Of a stretch of 64,000 nt of DNA, positions 49,949 to 57,749 are shown one piece after another. Where the stretch lies: positions 8,957 through 72,956 of the forward strand of contig JACJXR010000011.1 of assembly GCA_020636505.1 (NCBI GenBank), in the 5' to 3' direction. The DNA comes from Chitinophagales bacterium (lineage in GTDB: Bacteria > Bacteroidota > Bacteroidia > Chitinophagales > Chitinophagaceae). The notes under the pieces are model-generated. The model did not search any database and had not been told where the DNA came from. It was given only the letters and a program-made list of their open reading frames with translations. The translations under genes were made by a program, and so were the position numbers. Every line of letters begins with the position of its first letter. Position 1 is the stretch's first letter.

Positions 49949-51928
49949 CTATTCGTTTTTCATCAGTTTGATGGTTTGAATATCTCCATCGGTATGAATA
50001 TGAACGAAGTACATGCCTGATGCATAATTGGCCATGTTTAGTTTGTAGTAGTTGTCGCCTATGTCTAAAGAAGCATTTTGGGTGTGTAAGATACGTCCTT
50101 GAAGGTCTGTGATGCTTATAGTTGCATCAATATTACTCAAACTGCCTATTTTCAGTGTTGTAACATTGCCAGTAGGGTTAGGGTACAACTCTATCTTGGA
50201 AAGGTTTGTTGTAAGCCCTGTTATGCCTACCTCATCATACGGATATGTTATGTTTCCTGATGCAATGTCGCCCAAGCTTAAGTTGTAGTAAGAACCTGAT
50301 GCCGTTTGTTCCAGTACCGATGCTCTTACCATGTAGTAGTACATTCCGTCTTTCCCGAACGAGTCTGTGAAGGATGTACTCGTTACAAGGTCTGAACGTA
50401 ACTTATATTGCCCGAATTCCTTATCTGAACGATAAATATAATAGCCTTTTACGTTCGGCTCAGGGCTGGCGGCCCAATTCAATATGGCTCCCGCATTAGG
50501 ATTGCTTGTAACCGTAACGCTAGACGCAGAGCGTACATAGTCGGTACGTAAAGTAGGGTCGCCCATCAAGCCGGTATGTACCCATCTGGCTCCTGCACCT
50601 GCCGGGCTGTATAAACCGCTGTTGTTTTGAGATAATCTGATGGAGTATCCCAAGTTTTCGCCCAATGCCATATGGTGTAAGAAGTAGTTGGGGCGACCTG
50701 CCCAAAAACATGCCAATGAAGGGTCGTCGGCACAAAGTGGTGCACGCAAGAAGCTGTTTTTATAATCCCAGTCCCCAAAGTAGCTGCCAAATAACGGAGT
50801 GAATATTGCCTTCACATTGTTTGATTCAAAATCAGAAGTGTTTCCAATACCTCCTGCACTGATATATGTACCACCTCCACAACCATAGGCCCACTGGTGG
50901 AAATCGGTGTTCAATGTGGTGATGAAGTTTTTCTCACTGACATTGTCTTTACCCACAAGAGCAGAGAAGTTGCTCCATCCGTTTACAGCAAACCCTTCTG
51001 CATAGCTTTTGAAGTTGTCGTCTATCAAACCCTTCTTGACTATAGTCATCGTTCCGCTTTTATAAGTATGAGCTTTGTTCAAGTAGCTCTTCATCAACTG
51101 AACTTCAGTTTTGCCGAATTGTGGCATATCATAGAAATCAACCCTTCCTACCTGAAGATCTATATCGCTTGGAATCAGGCTTTGGTCGAAATTGCCATCT
51201 CCGGGTACATTATGGTTTTTGCTGTTTGCCGATGTTGTGTTGTTGATTGCATTGTCGCTCCATGAGCCATCGAGTTCCCCATAATATGTATCGGCAGACC
51301 ATCCACCAACATGGTTGGTATGTGCATCGGGATTGATATTGCCACTATGAGGTACTGCGATGTGACCTAATATGTATAGTGCATTCAGACCCGATGTTTG
51401 TTGAGAGGTAGATACGATATAGCTTTTGATGTCCGCTACTTTTGTATTTCTTGAAAAGTCACCGCGTAAAACTTGCCATCCATCCCCACGAAGGTCGGTC
51501 ATCAATGCTGCAATTTCTGTTTTGCAAGAGTCTGTAAATGTGGAATCGACCAATAACAAAATGGCACCACGATTATGAATAGGAGGCTCTTCTATACCAG
51601 CGTATATATATCCTCTGGGACTTGTTCCATCAGCCTTATATATATAGTACTCGACTCCGGTACCAACTGTTACATTGTTGTCTTTATAAGAATTGGCCGA
51701 GGCCGGTAGCGATATAGGTACGCTGCTCCACATGGTGGAACCCTTTGTTTTTGTATATATGGAATATGAACCTGTACCGGAAGACGTTGTTTCCCAGTTT
51801 AGCGTAATGGACGCAGGATTCCCTGTAACAGATGCTGATATCCGTATAGCACGGTCTGTTGTGGTTTGTGCCAGGGCTGCTGTTCCACAAAGAAGACAGA
51901 TTAGTGTAAGAAATCTATTCATTGACAT
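49949..51928 (-). CDS. Large T9SS-exported protein with fibronectin-like domains
   Basis: From ATG 51928, which is preceded by AGGAAA four bases away, the protein has 659 residues. The signal peptide is LTLICLLCGTAALAQ. A fibronectin III-like domain (ASITLNWETTSSGTGSYSIY) comes first. A large domain follows with RGAILLLVDSTFTDSCKTEI, ALYILGHIAVPHSGNINPDA and DLQVGRVDFYDMP, somewhat like the C25 (gingipain) peptidase fold but without a Cys/His pair I could confirm. Another fibronectin-like domain (ILNWAASPEPNVKGYYIYRS) and a T9SS type A tail (IELYPNPTGNVTTLKI, ASGMYFVHIHTDGD) end it. It may be a peptidase-like adhesin. Confidence 0.78.
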   Translation of the reverse strand: MSMNRFLTLICLLCGTAALAQTTTDRAIRISASVTGNPASITLNWETTSSGTGSYSIYTKTKGSTMWSSVPISLPASANSYKDNNVTVGTGVEYYIYKADGTSPRGYIYAGIEEPPIHNRGAILLLVDSTFTDSCKTEIAALMTDLRGDGWQVLRGDFSRNTKVADIKSYIVSTSQQTSGLNALYILGHIAVPHSGNINPDAHTNHVGGWSADTYYGELDGSWSDNAINNTTSANSKNHNVPGDGNFDQSLIPSDIDLQVGRVDFYDMPQFGKTEVQLMKSYLNKAHTYKSGTMTIVKKGLIDDNFKSYAEGFAVNGWSNFSALVGKDNVSEKNFITTLNTDFHQWAYGCGGGTYISAGGIGNTSDFESNNVKAIFTPLFGSYFGDWDYKNSFLRAPLCADDPSLACFWAGRPNYFLHHMALGENLGYSIRLSQNNSGLYSPAGAGARWVHTGLMGDPTLRTDYVRSASSVTVTSNPNAGAILNWAASPEPNVKGYYIYRSDKEFGQYKLRSDLVTSTSFTDSFGKDGMYYYMVRASVLEQTASGSYYNLSLGDIASGNITYPYDEVGITGLTTNLSKIELYPNPTGNVTTLKIGSLSNIDATISITDLQGRILHTQNASLDIGDNYYKLNMANYASGMYFVHIHTDGDIQTIKLMKNE

Positions 51929-51979
51929 ATGATTTCCTACCAAGTTAAAGAAAAATTGAATGTTAATTTAGCTTAATGC

Positions 51980-53359
51980 TTATGAAATGTCATCAAGTAT
52001 TGGCATTGCATCTTCAGGGAGTGTGATAATAAATGTTGTGCCTTCTCCTTCTTTACTTACGACATCTATTTTGCCATTATGTTGTTCAACGATTTGTTTG
52101 CATATGTTTAGCCCCAAGCCATGAGACTTTTCTCCTTTTAAACCTAATCTGCCTGCTTTGCTGAAACGTTCAAACAGGTAAGGTTTTATTTCATCGGGAA
52201 CGCCGATGCCATCATCGGCTATTGAAATCCGAATAGCATCGTTGTTTTGCTTATTGAGTTGGATATGAATGGTGCCATCATCTTCGGTAAACTTTATGGC
52301 ATTGCCTATAAGGTTGTCAAACACCCTCAGCATCTTTTCCTCGTCTATGGTCATTTCCACAATCGTTTCCGGAAGTGTAAGCAGCAGCTTTTTCTTTGCA
52401 GGTAGTTTATGCGCCCAGTGCTGTTGTATTTGCGATAAGAATATATTGGCATTGATCTCTTGGAGTTTCAATCCTTGAGCACTGTCTCCCTTTACAATAC
52501 TTATAAGGTCTCTTATAATACCCTGAGACTCCTCACAGGCCTCCAATATCATATTGAAATATTCTTGACGTTCTTCAGTAGTTGCATTGTCTTCTTTGGC
52601 AAGCCCAACCAATGCTGTGACACTGTTTATTGGGCTCCTTAAGTCATGGGCTACTATACCGAGCATCTCGGTTTTTAACTTGGCCATTTGAGTTATTTCT
52701 CTGTTATTTTCCTCAATGATCCTAAGCTGCACAAAGTGGCTGACATGATAGGAGTACAATAATCTGGATACAAGAAAAAAGCCTATTGTTATTAGTGTTG
52801 ATGCAATGACGTTTTTGATAAACGGTATTTCATTCACACCAAAGAATAGTAATCCCAGCACTATGCCTGTTATTGTCAGCATGCTTACCAATACAGCACC
52901 TCTTTGTGTATATATCCACGAAACACCGACAAATATCAATGCGAACATGAACATTGTCATGTTGTTGGCAGGGACTTTGCCTGATACAAACGACATCCAC
53001 ATAGCCCCATAAATCAATATCAATGGATATAAGCTGCCAATCATTCGCTTGATTATCAATATGTCTCTACTGTGCTTTTTTCGTAAGATCTCTATGGGGA
53101 GATAGAATGCTAGTGAGGTGATGAGTAGGAAAAACCATCCAATAAAATATAGGTTGTTATCTGTATGTAAGTTTAAACCAAAAGCCTTTATAGCCAATAT
53201 CATTATCAAACTGACAGCAGCAACCAGTACAGAAGTAAATCGTGTTACTTTCAGGTTTTGGTTGATCACAAAAAAACGAAACGGAACAGCGTATTTTTTG
53301 TCAATGGAATTAAAAAAGTACAAGCGCATATATGTGCTCCTCAATACGTAAGCATGCAA
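51980..53359 (-). CDS. Membrane sensor histidine kinase without an adjacent response regulator
   Basis: A 459-residue protein. Six or seven transmembrane helices (about 40-215) are followed by a HisKA domain with the phospho-acceptor in GIVAHDLRSPINSV and a HATPase domain with N box FDNLIGNAIKF, G1 box IADDGIGVP and G2 box GEKSHGLGLNICKQIVEQH. All catalytic boxes are intact. There is no extracytoplasmic domain of note, so the membrane part probably senses. An alternative start is ATG 53329. No response regulator or sigma gene is near it. Confidence 0.9.
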   Translation of the reverse strand: MHAYVLRSTYMRLYFFNSIDKKYAVPFRFFVINQNLKVTRFTSVLVAAVSLIMILAIKAFGLNLHTDNNLYFIGWFFLLITSLAFYLPIEILRKKHSRDILIIKRMIGSLYPLILIYGAMWMSFVSGKVPANNMTMFMFALIFVGVSWIYTQRGAVLVSMLTITGIVLGLLFFGVNEIPFIKNVIASTLITIGFFLVSRLLYSYHVSHFVQLRIIEENNREITQMAKLKTEMLGIVAHDLRSPINSVTALVGLAKEDNATTEERQEYFNMILEACEESQGIIRDLISIVKGDSAQGLKLQEINANIFLSQIQQHWAHKLPAKKKLLLTLPETIVEMTIDEEKMLRVFDNLIGNAIKFTEDDGTIHIQLNKQNNDAIRISIADDGIGVPDEIKPYLFERFSKAGRLGLKGEKSHGLGLNICKQIVEQHNGKIDVVSKEGEGTTFIITLPEDAMPILDDIS

Positions 53360-53425
53360 GTTTATGAAAAAAAACTATATGTACAAGCTGTTAGTTTATC
53401 GCAACATAAAAAGGCTATTTTCGTA

Positions 53426-54151
53426 ATGACTAAAACATCTGATATGGAACTTAAGGAGGTAATGGCACAATTGGAAAGCATGGGTAGTGAGCAAACAAAG
53501 AAAGTGTTTATGAAACACGGTGCCAAGGAGCCGTTCTTCGGTGTAAAGGTTGCAGACCTGAAAGTCATTCAAAAGAAAGTGAAGAAAGACAATAACTTGG
53601 CCTTGCAGTTGTTCGACACAGGCAATGGCGACGCCATGTATTTGGCAGGTTTGATAGCCGACCCTCAAGCAATGACAAAAAAAGACTTGCAAAATTGGGT
53701 GAAAAAGGCAAGCTGGAATATGATAAGCGAGTATACGGTAGCTTGGGTTGCGGCCGAAAGTAAATATGGTTGGGAGTTGGCATTGGAATGGATAGACTCC
53801 GATAAGGATAATATATCTTCCAGTGGCTGGTCCACATTAGGCAGTATTGTTGCTGTGAATAGCGACGAAGATTTGGATACAAAAGCATTGAAGGGACTGA
53901 TAAAGAGAGTAGTGGATAATATTCAATCTGCAAACAACCGTACCAAGTATACGATGAATAGCTTTTTAATAGCAGTCGGGTCTTATGTCAAGGGTTTAAC
54001 TGAAGAGGCTGTCAAAGCGTCTAAGACGGTAGGGGTAGTCGAGGTGAACATGGGAGGTACGGCCTGTAAGGTGCCTGATGCAGAACAGTATATTGATAAG
54101 GTGAAGAAAAAAGGGTACATAGGCAAGAAAAGAAAAACAGCAATTTGTTAG
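53426..54151 (+). CDS. DNA alkylation repair protein, AlkD-like HEAT-repeat
   Basis: From ATG 53426 the protein has 241 residues; the 56 codons upstream in frame are not family-like and overlap the divergent kinase. It is all helical: MGSEQTKKVFMKHGAKEPFF, GVKVADLKVIQKKVKKD and VKKASWNMISEYTVAWVAAE, then LKGLIKRVVDNIQSANNRTK. This matches the AlkC/AlkD type of base-excision glycosylase family, which removes N3- and N7-alkylated purines. Active-site residues could not be placed with certainty. The element TATTTTCG just before the ATG is a near -7 box. Confidence 0.82.
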   Translation: MTKTSDMELKEVMAQLESMGSEQTKKVFMKHGAKEPFFGVKVADLKVIQKKVKKDNNLALQLFDTGNGDAMYLAGLIADPQAMTKKDLQNWVKKASWNMISEYTVAWVAAESKYGWELALEWIDSDKDNISSSGWSTLGSIVAVNSDEDLDTKALKGLIKRVVDNIQSANNRTKYTMNSFLIAVGSYVKGLTEEAVKASKTVGVVEVNMGGTACKVPDAEQYIDKVKKKGYIGKKRKTAIC

Positions 54152-54246
54152 TCGTTGGTTAACCTAAAAAATACCATGAAATACGGATAACTACAAGACG
54201 TTAGTTTTCGTATATTGGTGTTACCCATCAAAAAAAACGAGACGAA

Positions 54247-54456
54247 ATGAATACACTGTTTATAACAAACCGCACCAATAAGCCGATGAGGGCTATAATT
54301 TCCGATAATTACACAGGTAACAGTCTATTGACCTATGAACTGAAACCGGGTTCCAACGAAATAGTTGTTAAGTCCCTCGACGATGGTATATATTATATCA
54401 GCCTATCGGATCATAACAATGACGTCATCTATAAGGAGAAAATCGTTAAGAATTAA
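54247..54456 (+). CDS. Free-standing T9SS-sorting-tail-like mini-protein
   Basis: A 69-residue protein beginning MNTLFITNRTNKPMRAIISD, with no signal peptide. The second half, NEIVVKSLDDGIYYISLSDH and NDVIYKEKIVKN, has the pattern of the end of a type A sorting domain (hydrophobic strand, LxxGxYxxxL, then KxIIKN), like the tails of the surface proteins in this window. The normal YPNP start of the domain is missing. It could be an eroded fragment, an independently folded beta protein, or a decoy. Its stop overlaps the stop of the MFS gene by four bases. Confidence 0.6.
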   Translation: MNTLFITNRTNKPMRAIISDNYTGNSLLTYELKPGSNEIVVKSLDDGIYYISLSDHNNDVIYKEKIVKN

Positions 54457-55757
54457 TTTTCCTTCGCAGTTTCTGAGTTTAATTCTTCCTGCTCCAAGTC
54501 GAGTGGCTGTATGGCATTACCTCTAATGGTTGGTCTGTGCTTGCGCAATGGCAATAGTTTTATACCCATTGCTTTTCTTAGGTAATATGCGATAAGTAAG
54601 CAGCAAAGGATGACTGCAATGCTCAAGTACCCTGTTACATCATAGTTTTTGATGGTGTTTTCAGGTGTTTTTACAACGATGATACCGGCTATTACTGAAG
54701 CCAACCCAACAGCAAATTGTTGGATGGATGAGTTTATGTTCATGAACCCTCCACGCCTTGCCGGTGGCACTACTTCGCTGACGATTGCTTGTGCCGGTAT
54801 GGCTCTGCCGGTGGACACTACAAACCAAAACCCTGTAATGCATAGCACAAAATAAAACGGTATACGTGGCATGTTTGTAATCAATGCTATCGGCACTACA
54901 GCAACAATGATCATTATGGTGAACAACCTGAACTTTCCGATCTTATCTGCAATTCGTCCAATAATAGGGGAGGTAAACAGCGTTAGTGCTCCGCCTACAA
55001 AATAGATGAGTGGTGTTTGTTTGGTTGTGAAGCCCACGTTCAGTTCCATGAAAGGATTCAAGAAAGGGATAACCAGAAAGTGCCCCATCATCATGGTTGC
55101 AGTAAGCATAATGGCCAAACGTTGTTTGTTATCCGTTACAATTCCTTTCAGTAACTCAATTGTGTTGACCCTTTTCCTGTTTTTATCATGAAGGTGGTCT
55201 GCCATATTAGGTATGAACCTAACCAATAAGGGCATTACTATCATGCCAAGTGCCACAACAAAGAAGAATGGGGCATGCCAACTGAAGTATTCGGACAAGT
55301 ACAGTCCGAAGGGTACCCCGAATACAGAAGCCGCGGAGAATGATGCCATCACAATTCCCATCGCCGCTCCTCTACGTTCAAATGGTATCAAGTCTGCGAC
55401 TATTGAAAGTACTTGAGCTCCGATAAGCCCACCGAATATACCTGAAAAGATTCTAGCAGAAAGTAGCAGCCCGTATGTAGGTGCCACTGCACAAAAGAAT
55501 GTGCCGACCAAGAACCCGATATATGCGAAAAGAAGAACCTTTTTTCTATCAAACCTATCCACGAAAGAAGCAGCAGTGAGGCTCGAGCCTGCTGCACTGA
55601 ATGTATATGCAGCCACTAAGAAAGAGAATTGTTGCGCCGTTATGTTGAAGTGGGGCATCAAAAAGTTACCCAATGGCATCATTATCATGAAGTCCATGAT
55701 ATGTGTGAAGTTCAACGACGCCAATAAAAAAAGTATGATTCTTTCTTGCTTATTCAT
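54453..55757 (-). CDS. MFS transporter, DHA1 drug-efflux-like
   Basis: A protein of 434 residues when started at ATG 55757 (MNKQERIILFLLASL), with twelve predicted transmembrane helices. The loop motif RFDRKKVLLFAYIGF corresponds to the A motif of the major facilitator family, and ARIFSGIFGGLIGAQVLSI and PFERRGAAMGIVMASFSAAS to the following helices. ATG 55772 would add five residues. The substrate is not predictable. It is a single gene; its 3' end overlaps the convergent mini-protein gene. Confidence 0.9.
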   Translation of the reverse strand: MNKQERIILFLLASLNFTHIMDFMIMMPLGNFLMPHFNITAQQFSFLVAAYTFSAAGSSLTAASFVDRFDRKKVLLFAYIGFLVGTFFCAVAPTYGLLLSARIFSGIFGGLIGAQVLSIVADLIPFERRGAAMGIVMASFSAASVFGVPFGLYLSEYFSWHAPFFFVVALGMIVMPLLVRFIPNMADHLHDKNRKRVNTIELLKGIVTDNKQRLAIMLTATMMMGHFLVIPFLNPFMELNVGFTTKQTPLIYFVGGALTLFTSPIIGRIADKIGKFRLFTIMIIVAVVPIALITNMPRIPFYFVLCITGFWFVVSTGRAIPAQAIVSEVVPPARRGGFMNINSSIQQFAVGLASVIAGIIVVKTPENTIKNYDVTGYLSIAVILCCLLIAYYLRKAMGIKLLPLRKHRPTIRGNAIQPLDLEQEELNSETAKEN

Positions 55758-55837
55758 GTGGAGTGCAGGCAAAGGTCAGCTTATTTTGTCATTCAAAAAA
55801 GCTTGTTTCATCTTATTCTATAATAGCTGTATAAGCA

Positions 55838-56404
55838 CTACATGGGGGTATACTCGTCAACAGATATCAGCCCTCTGAGTAAGTTTTGAAGTTGAACATT
55901 GGGTATGCTCAACACAGGATGAAGCTCTGCATCGGTGTTTATATGTACGTCCGGAACTTCGTCATCTATATTCGGCAGCTCATTGCCACCATTACAGTGT
56001 GCGGTAACTTCTTCTTTGTTTCGTTTTATCAATATTGTTTCCACAGCAGTATGTTCTGTAATGTCAATGCCGTTTCCGGATGGGGAGAAAGTCATTTCAA
56101 GTAGCATGGATATACACTCGTTGTCTATATCGGGGAAGTAGTCGTATTGTATCTGTGATATTTGAACCCACATATCAGAACTGATGCCACTGCTATTGGA
56201 GGTGGATATTTGCAGCTTGTCAAATACTCGTGCATCACGATGTACTTTTTGACCTTTATTGTTGGTAAGTGCTATCTTGTATTCTGTATTACCCGACAAA
56301 GTATTCCAGTCACTTACGTCCAGTAGGCGATCTTTGGCCAAAAGGAACACATCCTTTGCATCGTCTATGTCAATTGCTTTAATATGATATTCCATACCGT
56401 ACAT
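55838..56404 (-). CDS. Hypothetical acidic protein
   Basis: A 188-residue soluble protein beginning MYGMEYHIKAIDIDDAKDVF. It contains LLDVSDWNTLSGNTEYKIAL, followed by mixed alpha/beta stretches and an acidic tail (DDEVPDVHINTDAELHP). There are no signal peptide, membrane segment or recognised motif. The start may be the ATG three codons further in. A similar LLDVSDW block is familiar from other uncharacterised Bacteroidota proteins (recollection only). Function unknown. Confidence 0.65.
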   Translation of the reverse strand: MYGMEYHIKAIDIDDAKDVFLLAKDRLLDVSDWNTLSGNTEYKIALTNNKGQKVHRDARVFDKLQISTSNSSGISSDMWVQISQIQYDYFPDIDNECISMLLEMTFSPSGNGIDITEHTAVETILIKRNKEEVTAHCNGGNELPNIDDEVPDVHINTDAELHPVLSIPNVQLQNLLRGLISVDEYTPM

Positions 56405-56478
56405 TGTATAAATATCCTATGTAAATTTCGTGCCGGATTTAATGTTGACGTAATATTGTTTTCACCATATGTTGATAA

Positions 56479-57060
56479 GTGTCTGATATGTTAGATATGT
56501 TGTATAGCCACATGAGGAGTTTGGCTCCGATCGATGATGATGTTTTATCGGCATTGGATGCTCATTGGGGAGAGGTGTCATTTAAAAGAAAGGATACCAT
56601 AACGGTTGAGGGGAATACTGAAAAATATCTCTATTTCGTTTTAGATGGAGTTCAGAGAGCTTTTACGGTTAAGAACGGTAAGGACGCTACATTGATCTTT
56701 TCATATAAAGGCTCATTTTCAGGTGTCTTGGACAGCTTTTTGTTACAAGAGCCATCAAAATATCATTTGGAAGCACTAACCTCAAGTAAGATGTTGCGAT
56801 TGCACCATGCTGTATTTATCGATGTATTGCATAAGCACAGAGCATTGGAAACGTGGGTCAGAATAGCATTGACAAGAGTTTTGGCAGGAACGTTGGACCG
56901 TAATATTGAACTTTTGTCATACAGTGCCGAAGAAAAATTCAAAGTACTATTGAAAAGAAGCCCACAGGTACTTAATTTGATACCACATAAATATCTTGCT
57001 TCTTATATAGGTGTAGACCCTACAACGTTCAGCAAAATGCTAAGCACCATCAAACTTTGA
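56479..57060 (+). CDS. Crp/Fnr-family transcriptional regulator
   Basis: A 193-residue protein starting at GTG 56479 or ATG 56488. The N-terminal cyclic-nucleotide-binding fold contains FKRKDTITVEGNTEKYLYFV and LDGVQRAF, then FSYKGSFSGVLDSFLLQEPS. The C-terminal region NLIPHKYLASYIGVDPTTFSKML is the helix-turn-helix. Short Crp-like proteins of this kind are common in Bacteroidota, and most lack the cAMP-binding residues; here the phosphate-binding RxS/T signature is not seen, so the ligand is unknown. Confidence 0.87.
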   Translation: MSDMLDMLYSHMRSLAPIDDDVLSALDAHWGEVSFKRKDTITVEGNTEKYLYFVLDGVQRAFTVKNGKDATLIFSYKGSFSGVLDSFLLQEPSKYHLEALTSSKMLRLHHAVFIDVLHKHRALETWVRIALTRVLAGTLDRNIELLSYSAEEKFKVLLKRSPQVLNLIPHKYLASYIGVDPTTFSKMLSTIKL

Positions 57061-57061
57061 T

Positions 57062-57086
57062 AAATCTTGGTTTTTGCCAAGATTTT
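57062..57086 (+). terminator. Probable terminator after the Crp-family gene
   Basis: AAATCTTGG (57062-57070) and CCAAGATTT (57077-57085) form a nine-pair stem with loop TTTTTG, followed by a short TTG. Confidence 0.5.
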
Positions 57087-57102
57087 GTACCTATCACGCC
57101 GA

Positions 57103-57110
57103 TAATTTTG
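57103..57110 (+). promoter_or_regulatory. Promoter -7 box for the DinB-family gene
   Basis: TAATTTTG fits TAnnTTTG and lies ten bases before the ATG at 57121, leaving only a very short leader. Confidence 0.55.
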
Positions 57111-57120
57111 TCTAAAAAGA

Positions 57121-57687
57121 ATGAGAAAGTTTATTGTAAATGACCTGGTCGTTTTGTTGACGCGAGATGTGGAAGAGATTCTTCTTGAAACGGAAAAGTT
57201 GAAAAGACTTGATATACATCAGCTTTTGGAATGTCCTGCGACAGGTAAATGGAATGTCGTGCAGGTATTGGAGCACCTGAATGCATATAATCGCTATTAT
57301 CTTAATGCAATTGAGGCCGCTATGAATCAAAGTAGTCGAAAGGATATAAGCTATTTTAAGTCAGGTATTTTGGGTGATTACTTTACGAAGATGATGGCTC
57401 CCAAACAAAATGGAGTTGTCAAGAACAAAATGAAGGCAATGAAGGGGTATGTTTTCAATGCAGATTTGGATGTTAATACCGTAGTCAATGAATTTGTAGA
57501 TGGTCAAAATAAGCTGTTAGGGTTGCTTAAAGCGGCGGCAAACTATAATGTAAACACCGTTATGGTGCCTTCTAGCTTAAGCAAGATTATAAAGTTTAAG
57601 CTGGGTGATACTTTCAGGTTTGTAATAGCTCACCAGAAAAGACATTTCATTCAAATTGATAATACTTTGGCTGCTGTTTTGAATTGA
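57121..57687 (+). CDS. DinB-family metal-dependent helical-bundle protein
   Basis: A 188-residue four-helix-bundle protein. GKWNVVQVLEHLNAYNRYYL contains the first conserved histidine of the family and FRFVIAHQKRHFIQIDNTLA the C-terminal pair (HxxxH), so the three-histidine metal site is intact. DinB/YfiT-like proteins include thiol-dependent S-transferases, but most members have unknown substrates. Its stop codon overlaps the extended open frame in front of maeB. Confidence 0.87.
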   Translation: MRKFIVNDLVVLLTRDVEEILLETEKLKRLDIHQLLECPATGKWNVVQVLEHLNAYNRYYLNAIEAAMNQSSRKDISYFKSGILGDYFTKMMAPKQNGVVKNKMKAMKGYVFNADLDVNTVVNEFVDGQNKLLGLLKAAANYNVNTVMVPSSLSKIIKFKLGDTFRFVIAHQKRHFIQIDNTLAAVLN

Positions 57688-57749
57688 CAACTATATCCGA
57701 CTTAGGCAACAGTTTTGTAACTTTCAAGTTCTCTAAATACAAAAATAGT

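Noticed and set aside
49949..51928. Assignment as a C25 gingipain peptidase
   Set aside because: The general layout is suggestive, but I could not identify a convincing catalytic Cys/His pair.
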